DNA from: Hydra vulgaris
Lineage: Eukaryota; Cnidaria; Hydrozoa; Anthoathecata; Hydridae
NCBI RefSeq assembly: GCF_038396675.1
Contig: NC_088927.1
Location: 33,132,501-33,196,500 of the forward strand
Length of the DNA: 64,000 bases
Direction of reading: 5' to 3'
The position numbers and the translations under genes are program-made. This document shows positions 12,060 to 33,777 of this stretch, piece by piece; within the stretch, counting starts at the first letter, position 1, and each line of letters begins with the position of its first letter. A model generated the notes under the pieces. The model was not told the DNA's origin. It did no database searches and worked only from the letters and a program-made list of their open reading frames with translations.

Positions 12060-13395
12060 CAGGGTGTTCCGAAATGGTTGATCCCAACTTTGGCAAATTT
12101 TGTTGGAATCACCTCAAATTTTCACAGTTTGTGTAAAAACGTTTCAAGTTTAAGTGTGTAACGTTTAGCATTTCTATCTTTTCAGGTTAAGAAATGCCGC
12201 TCACTTTGAAAGAAAAGGCATTTTGCGTGTTAGAGTTTGCTCGGACTCAGTCACCGAAGACAGTGCAGCGTGCCTTCTTCACAAAATTTGAAAAGAAGGC
12301 ACCAACTACAAAACAAATTAGGACTTGGCACCAAATATTTCAAGAAAAGGGCTGCTTATGCATACCTAAATTGCCAGGACGGCCATTAATGTCAGCAGAG
12401 ACAGAAGGGCATGTTCGAGAAGCCTTACTGCGTAGTCCTCGGAAGAGTGTTGGAAGAGCAAGTGTGGAAACCCACATTCCACAAATAACAGTTTGCCGAA
12501 TTCTGAGGGACCGATTGCAGTTTAAACCTTACAAGCTGCAGCTCGTTCAGGCCTTGAGGGCAGGTGATAAGCAACAACGTCAAGAATTTTGTGTTGAAAT
12601 GCAAAATAAACTCGAAGAAGACAATATCGATGATCGGCTAGTTTTTAGTGATGAATCCACGTTTCACACGAGCGGTTAATAAGCATAATGTTCGCATTTG
12701 GAATGAAGAAATTCCTCATCGCACAGTTGAACACGAGAGGGACTCACCTAAAGTTAATGTGTTTTGTGCAATATTCAAGAAAAAAGTTTATGGGCCATTT
12801 TTCTTCGAAAGAAATGAGAACGGAGATGTTTATCTTCAAATGCTTCAGAATTGGCTAATTGATCAACCCATAGAAAATGAAGACAAAAGTTTCATTTTTC
12901 AGCAGGATGGGGCTCCACCTCACTGGTGCTCACTGTACGAGCCTACCTCAATGAGGTTCTGCCCGAGAGATGGATTGGTCGAGGTACTGAAGAAGACCAC
13001 TTGCCTCTGAAATGGCCACCACGATCACCCGACCTTTCTCCGAGTGACTTTTTCCTCTGGGGTTATGTGAAAGGACTAGTCTTCGTACCTCCTCTTCCAA
13101 CTAACATTGAAGAACTGAAACAGAGAATTACAGCTGTACTGGAAACTGTTACCGAAGACATGCTACAACGAGTTTGGCACGAGCTCGAATACCGACTCAA
13201 CGTTTGCATAGGCGTCATATTGAACATTTATGAATATCTGTCATAGAACCAACAAATATTTGTACTTTTCTTTGTAAATTTAACCAATAAAACTTATGAC
13301 CTTCAACACAAAATGTATTTAGTTTCATTAAAATTCATCAAGTATTTTCCGAGATATTTGTATTTGGAATGGGGTAAACCATTTCGAAACACCTT
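12060..13395 (+). mobile_element. Mariner-like DNA transposon, inactivated
   Basis: The left end CAGGGTGTTCCGAAATGG and the right end (reverse complement AAGGTGTTTCGAAATGG) form imperfect terminal inverted repeats of about 25 bp flanked by TA, the target of Tc1/mariner elements. Inside is a transposase in three frames: 12194-12679, about 12660-12930 and about 12930-13246. It has an N-terminal helix-turn-helix region, the first catalytic Asp in VFSDEST, the second in FQQDGAPPHW and a third in SPDLSPSDFFLWG. Frames shift near 12670 and near 12930, so this copy is dead, but most of the protein is still readable. Confidence 0.9.
12194..13246 (+). pseudogene. Mariner-like transposase, two frameshifts
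   Basis: The transposase catalyses cut-and-paste excision and TA-targeted insertion. The start MPLTLKEKAF follows the left TIR by about 110 bases. The N-terminal 120 residues hold the DNA-binding part (TKQIRTWHQIF, GRPLMSAETEGHVREALL). The catalytic core is Asp-Asp-Asp type by the visible motifs DEST, QDGAPPH and SPDLSPSDFFLWGYVK. Frame one ends with a stop just after DESTFHTSG; the continuation (VNKHNVRIWNEE) is in another frame, and a second shift follows APPHWC. Two lesions plus an otherwise clean reading suggest fairly recent death. Confidence 0.88.
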
Positions 13396-13438
13396 ATATA
13401 TAAAAATCTTTTTAAAACCAATATTTTAAAAAAGGAAT

Positions 13439-13571
13439 AAAAAGTAAAAAATAAACTATTTCACGGGACCCAAGGACTTTGTGTACGTACACAAACTGAA
13501 ATACCCATTTAAATCAATGACTGAAAACATAAAATCCTTGGGTCCCGTAAAATAGTTTTTTTTTTACTTTT
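13439..13571. repeat. Foldback element with about 42-bp arms
   Basis: Arms at 13439-13480 and 13530-13571 pair, including the GC-rich block ACGGGACCCAAGGA. The loop contains the palindrome TGTGTACGTACACA. It is non-coding and just outside the mariner-like element; the size suits a small foldback MITE. Confidence 0.8.
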
Positions 13572-14454
13572 TAGTTTATTTTTAAGATGTCGTTTTTAAA
13601 AAGTTTTTTTATATATTTTTTATATTATTCAACAGCGATTCTATTTATTTACGCTAAATTAAGCTAAAAGTTTGTTGTTTATTCTTTGTTTTAAATACTT
13701 TTCTTAACAACGTTTTTTATTTACGCTAAACTAAAGTCTGTTTTGCGTTGTTTATTTTAATTACTTTTTTTGACGATTTTTTTTATTATTACCACTGACC
13801 TCGTGTTTGTTTTGCGCGGACACAAAAAAAATAAACCGACTAGAAAGCAAGTTAAATAAAATGTTGTAAAAACAAAAAATTTTATAACTAATCATCTGAC
13901 AAGTATAACTTAGAACTTTATAGTTTTTAAACTAAGTGGGTTGACTCTAGGTACACGAACTTCCCATATACGTTTATTAAATCTAAGTTTATTAAATATA
14001 AGTTGATTAAATCTTTATAATATTGACTAGCTTAAGTCATAATTGTATGCGTTACCGGTTTTTACATCCATTTAAAACAAACACGACATCCATTTAAAAC
14101 AACCATGGCATTCATTTAAAACATCGTGCCAATCAATTAAAACAATCGTGATTAAAACATTCAACGCATGCGCAATCTCAACATTCTACCTTGATCAAAA
14201 AAAGGTTTTATTTATATATTTATTTATTTAAATTTATTTTTTATTAATATTATATTAATTTCATGGAATTAATTTTAAATTTAAATGGATGTCACGTTTG
14301 TTTTAATTGGATGCAAAACCATATTTTTTTATACGCATACTGTATTGGCAAAACGACCATGACGTTCAATTAAAACATGCATGATGATAATTAAAACGAC
14401 CATGATTTCCTATTAAAATATTTAGCGCATGTGGATATTAGTTTTCATTAAAAC

Positions 14455-14535
14455 ATGCAGCAAAATTCTGTTTGCCAAAATTCGCGAAAATTTGTTTTGA
14501 GATTGGTCGTTGATCAAAGAAAAATTCAATCTTAC
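14455..14535 (+). pseudogene. 5' fragment of Tc1-like transposase
   Basis: Reads MQQNSVCQNSRK then LVVDQRKIQS, aligned with MPRNFVFQNMRD and LVIDQGKTQS at the start of the transposase at 18470. The coding continuation is cut at the retrotransposon junction near 14536. The two starts differ at roughly a quarter of residues, so they are separate family copies and not a recent duplication. Confidence 0.7.
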
Positions 14536-14808
14536 TTTTACTTTTACAATCATTACTTTACGGACATTAAAGTTAAAAATTGTTATGATTCTATTTTTGA
14601 AATGGGAGCCATTCCTTTAATAAATCGCCCTACCAGAGTAACTCCTAAATCGGCTACTCTAATTGATAACATTCTAACAACTGATATTTTTAACAGTGAC
14701 TTAAATAAAGGTATTTTAAAAACAGACATATCTGACCATTTCCCTATCTTTTTTATCATAAACAACTCTAAAATAGCAACCAGACAATCTCTAATGGACT
14801 TATTATAA
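14536..14808 (+). pseudogene. C-terminal part of the retrotransposon endonuclease
   Basis: The frame reads MGAIPLINRPTRVTPKSATL, then IDNILTTDI and ISDHFPIFF. In AP-like (exonuclease-endonuclease-phosphatase) endonucleases of LINEs, the RPTR, 'LIDNI' and SDH blocks are the last conserved motifs, and the His of SDH is catalytic. The N-terminal catalytic half is missing. The frame stops at 14808, about 1.1 kb before the reverse-transcriptase ORF. Confidence 0.8.
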
Positions 14809-15890
14809 AAGGACAAAAATAGACTTCGACAAAGCACTAATTTTAATTACAACTATCAACAATTTTAATTACAACTATCAAAAATGAATTGTCTATAAAA
14901 AATGTTTGTCTTTCTAGACAATCATTTTAAAAACGGACACTAAATGAACAATCTCGATTTTTTAATGAGGTATAGAAGATCTATTTAATATATAATTTGG
15001 ACTTATAACGAGTAATTAAATTTTCACTACAGCATCGTTTCAAAAACTGAAAACGAGCACAAAATTAAAAATACAATTATTCTAACAGAAGTTCATTTTT
15101 TAATTTTTTGTCCAGCGTGTGCTGTTGATTAAAAAGTTAATGTCTATTTAAAAACCTCAAAATGGACTATTTTGTGCTCAATTGAAGTTCATTAATTACT
15201 CAGTTCAGTTGTTTTTCAATTCTCAGTGAATGTGCGTGAAAATTTATTTTTAAAATGCCCTCTCCAGTTTGGGATTCCTTCAAAAAAGTTGAAGGTAAGT
15301 TTATCATTTAAAAAATTTTCCTTAGTCACTAAAATCTTTATCACCTTCAATAAAATTATTTTAAAAATATGTGATCAAGGAGTTGTCCTTTATAAAATGT
15401 GGATTAGTAAGTAGAAGATTCCAATAGGTGTTAAAATTTATTTAGGTTTGTGAATAAAACAATAGTGAAAAAGAAAAATGTTTTTTACTTTCATTTTATT
15501 GATGAATATGTACGCATGTTTTAAACAATAATTAATCATGGGCAATGATCGTCATTTGGAGTTTTGATGTCATTTCAATATTTTTTTAATATTATAAATT
15601 TACTACATAACAATCTTCAAATAATACGGTAATGAAAGATTTCTGGTTTTATGAAATCAAGTAAATTTAGACAAAATCATAGACACCAAATAGACAAAAA
15701 ATTATGCTTTGTAGACTTATGAAGTGAAAATTATTTTTTAACTGAGCAATCTTAGGACACCATCAAAAATTTGATAGACACAACAAGGACAAAAAATTAA
15801 ACATTTGTTGTGTCCATTACAACATACAGAATTGTCTATGTCTGTGTTGTAAGTCTATCCATAGACTAGTCTGGTTACTACTCTAAAATT
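14809..15890. other. Stretch separating endonuclease and RT frames
   Basis: About 1.08 kb without recognised coding sequence. It contains a direct repeat (AATTTTAATTACAACTATCA twice near 14838-14880) and several GACA/GTCC-rich phrases around 15100-15860. In related LINEs the SDH block and the RT N-terminus are separated only by a short linker, so this is probably a later insertion or rearrangement. No clean terminal repeats were identified. Confidence 0.45.
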
Positions 15891-18122
15891 ATGACCAAAA
15901 CTAACATAAAAGTTAAATTACGCAACTTTAACCAAAAAAATGTTAAGCAATTTGAAACACAATTATCATTACTTCATTGGAAGAACATCGACTTTAGTGA
16001 TAACGCAAACAAAATTTACGATGATTTTTTTAATACATTTTACTCAGTTTATAATGCCAATTTTCCTTTACATGAAAAAACATTAAATGAAAAAAACATT
16101 AATTCTCCCTGGATTACCAAAGGTTTAAAAAAATCATCAAAAGTTAAGCAGAAGTTATACATAAAATTTAGATATAAATTTAGACATAATCTAAAAAACA
16201 AATCATTCGCCAATGAGAAAATATACAAAGACTACAAAAATCTTTTTGAAAAAGTTCGAAAAAACTTAAAAAAACATTACTATTCTAAAATTCTCAATAA
16301 AGCCAAAAATACTTGTAAACGCTCCTGGGAAATAATAAAAGAAATTATCGGTAAATCAAAACCGTGCTCAGGTTCCCTGCCACACATGATCAAAGTAGAT
16401 AACAATAATATAATTAATTCTCAAACAATAGCTCACGAATTTAACAAATTCTTTGTTGAAATTGGCCCTAAACTATCTAAATTAATTCCTAACACTGAAA
16501 CATCATTTAAAGATTTTCTAGTACCGATGGATAATTGCATTCACTCGGATGAGTTATCGAAAGAGTTACTATTTGATGAGTTCGAAAAAGCCTTCAAAAC
16601 ACTAAAAAAAATTAAAGCAGATGGACCGGACGAAATCAATGGTAACATAATTATAGATTGCTATGAACAATTAAAATATATTCTTTTTAAAGTCTATAAA
16701 TCATCAATCGAACAAGGAGTCTTTCCTGATCAATTGAAAATTGCTAAAGTTATTCCACTATTTAAAGGTGGTGACAAATCTGACATTAGTAATTACCGGC
16801 CTATTTCTATCTTATCTATATTTTCAAAAATACTAGAAAGAATCATGTTCAATAGAGTATTTAATTATTTTAGTTTAAATAATTTATTATACAACAATCA
16901 GTTTGGCTTTAAGAAGAATAACTCAACCGAACATGCAATTATTCAGTTGGTACGTGAGATTTCCAATTCTTTTGAAAAATCTCAATTTACATTAGGAATT
17001 TTTATCGATCTTTCAAAAGCATTTGATACTGTGGATCATGATATTTTACTTTATAAACTTAATTATTACGGAATAAATGAAAGAGTTAGTAAATGGTTTC
17101 AAAGTTATTTATCCAACAGAAAACAATTTGTTTCTTGTAATGATCTTAATCATACACAGTTTTTAAATGTTTCCTGTGGTGTTCCGCAAGGTTCCATCTT
17201 AGGCCCTCTTTTGTTCTTAATATATATCAACGACTTGCATAAAGCATCAAATCTTCTAAGTATTATGTTTGCTGATGACATAAACTTATTTCTATCTAAC
17301 AGTGACATCTACCTACTATTCTCCGTTATGAACAAAGAACTTCAAAACATATCTAAATGGTTTAAAAGTAACAAATTAACATTAAATGTAAACAAAACAA
17401 AATGGATTTTTTTCCACCCGCTCTGTAAAAAACGTTCTCTACCCCAAAATTTACCAAAAATTTTTATTGACCATAATGAAATAAAAAGAGATTCTGTAAC
17501 TAAATACCTGGGGGTTTTCATTGACGAGAACATCACATGGAAACATCATATTAACTATGTCTGCTCGAAAGATTCAAAAAGTATTGGAATTCTATATAAG
17601 GCGCGTACTCATTTAGATAAAAATAATTTAACTAAACTTTATTATTCTTTTATTCATAGTTATATAAGTTATGGAATTATTGCCTGGGGTAGTACTGATC
17701 AAAGTAAGTTACAATGTCTCCATCGCCGTCAGAAACATGCGATCCGTGTAATTAATTTTGCGGATCGGTTCTCAAATTCCTCAATATTTTTCAATCAAAT
17801 GAAAATCCTCAATGTTTATAAACTAAACGTATATAAAAATTTATCTTTTGTTTATATGTGGAAGTATGATTTATCTCCTTTAATTTTTAAAGACCTTTTT
17901 ATTTTGAAACCTCTAAGCAAGTTTAACATGAGGAATAATAACTATTTAAATAAACCACTCTGTCGAACAAAGTTCAATCAATTCTGTATCACTTATCGTG
18001 CAGCTCATCTCTGGAACAAAATTATTTTGCCTAACTTCGGCTTACCCCTAACTTATTCTGTTTTTAAAATTAAATTAAAAGATCTCATTCTCTCTATTGA
18101 AAATATCTTAGAATATTTTTAA
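15891..18122 (+). CDS. Reverse transcriptase of non-LTR retrotransposon
   Basis: 743-codon uninterrupted ORF. It copies element RNA into DNA at a nicked target. Palm motifs are complete: IPLFKGGDKSDISNYRPIS around residues 288-306, motif A FIDLSKAFDTVDH starting at residue 371 (catalytic Asp373), motif B GVPQGSILGPLLFLIYIND from residue 430, and motif C FADD at 460-463 (Asp462, Asp463). The thumb-side block KYLGVFIDENITWKHHI follows, then a C-terminal Cys/His-poor region with SYISYGIIAWGS, typical of Jockey/CR1/L2-type LINE ORF2. The start Met may not be native because the upstream endonuclease has been separated. An intact frame of this length suggests a young insertion. Confidence 0.9.
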   Translation: MTKTNIKVKLRNFNQKNVKQFETQLSLLHWKNIDFSDNANKIYDDFFNTFYSVYNANFPLHEKTLNEKNINSPWITKGLKKSSKVKQKLYIKFRYKFRHNLKNKSFANEKIYKDYKNLFEKVRKNLKKHYYSKILNKAKNTCKRSWEIIKEIIGKSKPCSGSLPHMIKVDNNNIINSQTIAHEFNKFFVEIGPKLSKLIPNTETSFKDFLVPMDNCIHSDELSKELLFDEFEKAFKTLKKIKADGPDEINGNIIIDCYEQLKYILFKVYKSSIEQGVFPDQLKIAKVIPLFKGGDKSDISNYRPISILSIFSKILERIMFNRVFNYFSLNNLLYNNQFGFKKNNSTEHAIIQLVREISNSFEKSQFTLGIFIDLSKAFDTVDHDILLYKLNYYGINERVSKWFQSYLSNRKQFVSCNDLNHTQFLNVSCGVPQGSILGPLLFLIYINDLHKASNLLSIMFADDINLFLSNSDIYLLFSVMNKELQNISKWFKSNKLTLNVNKTKWIFFHPLCKKRSLPQNLPKIFIDHNEIKRDSVTKYLGVFIDENITWKHHINYVCSKDSKSIGILYKARTHLDKNNLTKLYYSFIHSYISYGIIAWGSTDQSKLQCLHRRQKHAIRVINFADRFSNSSIFFNQMKILNVYKLNVYKNLSFVYMWKYDLSPLIFKDLFILKPLSKFNMRNNNYLNKPLCRTKFNQFCITYRAAHLWNKIILPNFGLPLTYSVFKIKLKDLILSIENILEYF

Positions 18123-18469
18123 TTTGTCTTATGATATATAATAATTTTGAAATGTATGTTCAATCTTTGTTTTATACTTGTTGACAATTTGTTTCTATTT
18201 ATCTAAGTACTATTTTAATATTTTTATGTTAATTTTTTACGTTCTCTTATTGTAAAAAGGCATTTTTATAATACTTTATGTACTCTGTTTTGTAAAAGGC
18301 TTCTGACGATAAGATCATTTGATCTTTTTTTAGAAGCCTTGTTTGTATTTGAAAAAAATATGTAATTTATATATATTACGTCAAATGTAAACAAAAACTT
18401 ACTAAAAAAAAAAAAAAAAAAAAAAAAATCTGAAACTTTATTGCCGCGAAAAACTCAATCTGAATCTTA

Positions 18470-19430
18470 ATGCCGCGAAATTTCGTTTTCCAAAACATGC
18501 GAGATCTTGTTGTAAATCTAGTCATTGATCAAGGAAAAACTCAATCTGAAGCTTCATCGTTAACAGGAGGTAATCGAAACACAATACAATCAATTTTAAG
18601 AAGGTACAATCGAACGAATTCAACACGCCCTGGTTCTAGAGGTGGCGCTCGTTACGTTATTTATAATGAAGAGATTAGAAGAAGAATTGACGAGCTTATA
18701 AACGATAACACAAAGACAACTATAAGTGAAATTAAATATGCTTTAAATGTAAATGTATCGATTAAAACTGTCTGGATATGGTTGACCAGTCTTGGATACA
18801 CATAAAAATTAATCGACCAATTAATGAAAGAAGAAACGACAGTGATGTAAAAAATCTTCAATTTGAATATGCTAGGTAGTATAATTCAGTCTTGCTTATT
18901 CATTGCTATCTAAATATTGTTTTTTTTTTTATGAAAGTCCATTTAATTTACACAAGTTTCGCAGTCATTCATGGGCAAGAAGAGGAGTAACACCAAACAC
19001 GATCATTCGCCCTGGGCAGCGTAACGTTTCGATGATATTAGCCATCAATGGTTTAAATATTGTTCACTGCGAAGCTGTCAGTGTGTCAGTCCACGCAGTT
19101 TTGTTTCAAGAATATATTGATGAAGTTGTACGAGTTTTGGGGACAGAGCAAGAATTCACCTGGGTGATGAATTATGTCAAAATACATCATAATGTTGCGA
19201 TGAGGGCTCAGAACATTCAAATAAAATATTTGCCACCATATTCGCCATTCTTGAATCCGTGTGAAGAGATTTTTTTTTTATCTTAAGAATAACGTGCGTA
19301 CTAATTACAAGAATGCGTGAGGCATGTTTATCTATTCCTAATGTTAACTTATCGAACTATTACACACACTGCGAAAGCTTTTTTGAAGCGTGTCTTAGGT
19401 CAGATGATATACCTCGACAGTAATTGGAAA
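18470..19430 (+). pseudogene. Tc1/IS630-like transposase, broken
   Basis: The N-terminal frame 18470-18805 has two helix-turn-helix segments (SEASSLTGGNRNTIQSILRR, then SIKTVWIWLTSLGYT), the paired-type DNA-binding region of Tc1-like enzymes. A catalytic-core frame at about 18945-19286 has SHSWARRGVTP, VNYVKIHHNVAM near the second acidic position, and LPPYSPFLNPCEEIF, which ends with the third catalytic acid in the 'PxxSPxLNPxE' block. The frames do not join: the stretch carrying the first catalytic Asp is missing between 18806 and 18945, and the frame is lost again after 19286. It is therefore inactive. Confidence 0.85.
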
Positions 19431-19669
19431 ATAAACATTATATTTTAAATAAAATAAAATTTTAAATAATTTTAAAAAATTGAATAAAGAAAATAAAATT
19501 ATTTATTAAAATAAAACCTTTTTGAATAATATAGAATGTTGAGATGCGTTTAATGTTTTAATTGCGCATGCGTTTAATGTTTAATCGAAAATCACGATTG
19601 TTTTAATTGATTGGCACGATGTTTTAAATGAATGTCATGGTTGTTTTAAATGGATGTAAAAACCGGTTA

Positions 19670-20346
19670 GTAAACGTTAAATAAACGTATACATGAAGAA
19701 AATTTAAACGTATATTACAAAACTATTCGTCTATACATTTATTAAATGTTAATTAAACGGTTAGAACATTAACTAACAGTCAATATTGTAAACGTTTAAT
19801 ATGGGTATACATCAACAAGATTGAAGCGTACGTTTGCCAATATTATAAACCTTTTACATCGTTTAGTATATATGCATACATTAAAAGGATTAAAGAATAT
19901 GCCCATTTTTATTTGTATATATAAAGTTTACATATTTTTGATGATTTTTTGTTGTTGTTGTTTTGTATTAGCACGTTTTAATACGTTTTTTAGGCGTGTT
20001 AAAGATTTAAGTTTATAATTTAAAAAGTTATTTATTACAAAACCCACACTGTTTGTAAAAAAATTATTGCGCCACAAGTAATCTTGTGGCATTTTTTTAT
20101 TATAAATCAATCTAACCTATAACCTCGGATTTTTTAAACAAATCTCTAATTAAATATTCTCTAATAAAATATTCTCGACGGAAATAAACACGTACTGAAA
20201 CTTTTTGGTACCTGTGCTTGTTTCTTGGTTTAATAAGGTCAACCTAATTAACAGTACGTCTTCCACCGATTGCACTCTCTAACATCGTGTGCAATATCTG
20301 TCCGCTTTTCTTTATGCTATCTTTTTAACCCGACTACTTCTATCTT
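19670..20346. other. Non-coding stretch
   Basis: AT-rich with AACGTTTA/ACGTATA phrases after the composite element, and a short hairpin near 20068-20098 (GCCACAAG / CTTGTGGC). No gene was recognised. Confidence 0.4.
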
Positions 20347-21016
20347 TCATTCTAACATATCTTCGTTCTTCTAAAACTCACTTTACTCTTGGCCGTAAAG
20401 CGTTATGACGCTCCTTCTTGGGGGTTGAACTTGTCTTAGCGTGCCTTGGTATGGTGGTCTCTGTATGGCAACTAGCCGGAGGAGGATAAACCACAATACC
20501 AAAATATTCTCGACTGTGACAACAAAGTTACTTGATATAAAGTTTAAATTTTCACTCTAACATATCTTCGTTCTTCACAAACTCACTTTACTCTCGGTCC
20601 GTAGTGCGGGTTATGACGCTCCTTTTAGAGCTGAACCAGTCTTTGCAGGCCTTAGTAATGTGGCCTCTATATGGCAATTAGCCGGAGGAGGATAAACCAC
20701 AATGCTAAAATATATTCGACTACTTTGATAATCATCAAGATATAACTCAGTATCCAATTAATTTCACATCCATACAATGCAATGACCATCCAGTACAATG
20801 CAACATCCATCCAGTGCAATGGCTGCTTTCTCTTCGCAATCTTTTTTACTCAACTTCATCTGACTTTCAGTCTACTATACGTTTCTCTTAAACTCACTTA
20901 CTCTTGGTCCGCCAAAGCAGGTTATGATGCTCTTTAGTGAGCTGAACTTGTCTTCGTGAGCCTTGATATATGGTCTCCATATGACAATTAGCCAGAAAGG
21001 ATAAACCACAAATATG
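20347..21016. repeat. Three degenerate copies of a roughly 170-bp unit
   Basis: Copies at about 20347-20516, 20549-20722 and 20865-21016. Each starts with a TCTAACATATCTTCG-like phrase, then AAACTCACTTTACTC, GTTATGACGCTC, a block near CTTGTCTTAGCG, and a near-constant end, TTAGCCGGAGGAGGATAAAC plus CACAA. Spacing between copies varies, so this is not a simple satellite; it may be a repeated module of a larger unknown element. It is less AT-rich than its surroundings. Confidence 0.85.
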
Positions 21017-21129
21017 ATTTATAATACTATATTATCATCGCCTGATCTTATAATAGTGTATATATTATACGTATCAACATAATATATACATATAGTTTGT
21101 TCTAATATTTGTGCTGGATTTCATTCTGT

Positions 21130-21310
21130 TCTGCAGACACAAACGTACGTGAGACGTCTATACGACGTCTTATGAACGTCTCAAGTTTGTAGGGCGTCCT
21201 TAAAACGTCCATCGGACGTTCCGTCCCCGCTGGATGAACGGATAATCGACCAAAACTAAACGTTTTGTCTAAACGTTGTTTTGACGTTTAATAGACGTTC
21301 ATATATTTAT
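21130..21310. repeat. ACGTC-rich element
   Basis: Within 180 bases the pentamers ACGTC and GACGT recur many times with small spacers, in both orientations (for example GAGACGTCTATACGACGTCT and TAGACGTTCATA). CpG is unusually frequent for this AT-rich window. It resembles a non-autonomous element with multiple internal inverted subrepeats; no TSD was identified. Confidence 0.6.
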
Positions 21311-22776
21311 TGGGATGCGTCAAAAAGCACTAATCCATAAAAAACCACATGTTGAAATTCTATTTCAAAGAAGTACCAACTTTTGTGAACTGAAAAAAAA
21401 GGTATATGAGGCCCACATATGGCCGTAGTGTTTATGAGTGGAACAAAAGTATGAAAACCTAGTTCATAATCGATGTATAAACTGATGATCAATGTGGCTC
21501 ACATGTGGAATGCAAAATCTAGTCCACATAGTAATCTAATATAATCTTTAATTAATCACGTGAAAAAACAAGATGTTGTATTATATGGACCATACATATA
21601 AAACACATAATCATGGCGCATTTTTTAATTTTAACCACATTTTAAACTATAAAAATAGTAAACTTTGATTTCACTGCGGAATCACAGTTTACTATTTTTA
21701 TAAGTATTACAGTTACGCATGGACCGTACCGATATCAGTCCATATTGGAGAGTTGTACATTTAGGGTCAATGTGATGATAGATGGGTGTTTTATAATAAT
21801 AGATGGGTGTTTTATAATATTTTACTTTGGTCTTCTAGAACTTTGATCTTAACCCGTCTTAGTTGTCCCTAGTCTTAGTTAGCAGAAGTAAATAAAAAAT
21901 TGAACATCAATATTGGTTATCAACCAGTTTGAATAAATAGTTTTATATCATTATTTGCAAAGGCAAATTTTTTGCTGCCATCAGCAGTTTTCAAATGGTA
22001 AATGACCGCCGTTTGGCTGTTATATACCGTTAAACAAGTTGAGTATCTCTATTTTGTAAAAGGATTGAGTTCTTTTGCTTCAGTGGTATCACTTTGTTAA
22101 ATAATTTTCTTTTAAAAAGCCTAATGCCTGCAAACTGGCATTAGGCTTTTTAAAGATTACCATCTCAGTTCTTTTTTTTTCTATGGCCTGGAATGATGTT
22201 AAAAAAACGAAACCCTGTTAGTAAATAAATGTTTTATTTAATTAATATAGAAAATGATTTAGTAAATAATGGTTAACCGAAAAAAAAACTTAATTAAACA
22301 AATATCAACCAAAGCGAAATTTTTTTCAAGAAGAAGTATGAGTCATATAATGTCATACACCTTCTTGACAGTTTCATTAACTTTATATAGTCTCTAAATA
22401 GTCCCTAAATTATATATTGCATAAATAATCCCTAACTTTTTAAAATTATCTAACAATTCTAAAGTATCTGCTTAAATAATACTTTTAAAGTACAATTACC
22501 AGCGAAGTTTTAATTTATGGTACTATTTTTTTAATTTTTAGATATTTACCAGATAAATGTATTTTTATTGAATTTCTTGTTGTTTGCAATACCACTTTTG
22601 TATGTGACATTCATGTTGCAACAGTGCCCTCTAAAGGAAATAACTCTTAGTAAAGTACGAATGCCTCAAATTACTAATTTTTAAGTTTTAATAACCACAA
22701 AGCAAAACAAAAAACATAAAAGTTGTTGATATAATAGTGAAGTTAATCATTAAAAATAAACAAATTTTTACTGCAG
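21311..22776. other. Upstream region of ALDH3 copy B
   Basis: No recognised gene. It contains an inverted repeat near 21652-21703 (TATAAAAATAGTAAACT and AGTTTACTATTTTTATA), a tandem duplicate of ATAGATGGGTGTTTTATAAT near 21779-21817, and the hairpin at 22111-22154. The initiator exon and promoter of copy B must lie somewhere in this region or further upstream, but no convincing exon was found. Confidence 0.5.
22111..22154. repeat. Perfect hairpin, 18-bp arms
   Basis: Arms TTTAAAAAGCCTAATGCC and GGCATTAGGCTTTTTAAA around an 8-base loop TGCAAACT. Confidence 0.85.

Positions 22777-33777
<11,001 letters not shown>

Larger units (their letters stand above)
14536..18428 (+). mobile_element. Non-LTR (LINE) retrotransposon, 5' truncated
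   Basis: It begins inside an endonuclease domain (14536-14808), continues through an inserted or unrelated stretch to 15885, then has an intact reverse-transcriptase ORF (15891-18122) and a 3' UTR. The UTR holds a hairpin with arms AAGGCTTCT and AGAAGCCTT (18295-18338) and the element ends in about 25 A residues at 18402-18427. It sits in the Tc1-like transposase gene; after the poly(A) the transposase phrase TCTGAA resumes. The EN plus RT layout and poly(A) tail fit target-primed insertion. Confidence 0.88.
14053..19669. mobile_element. Long-TIR Tc1-like composite, 5.6 kb
   Basis: Terminal inverted repeats of about 120 bp lie at 14055-14190 and 19530-19667. Both start CCGGTTTTTACATCCATTTA, and both then repeat the phrase ATTTAAAACA, include GTGCCAATCAATTAAAAC, and reach GCATGCGCAAT. 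TA flanks both ends. The interior carries a Tc1/IS630-type transposase remnant (18470-19430) and a second transposase 5' fragment (14455-14535). Between them lies a non-LTR retrotransposon (14536-18428). A second set of related subterminal phrases (AATTAAAACGACCATGA) at 14285-14415 suggests that more than one element of this family has inserted or recombined here. Confidence 0.8.
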
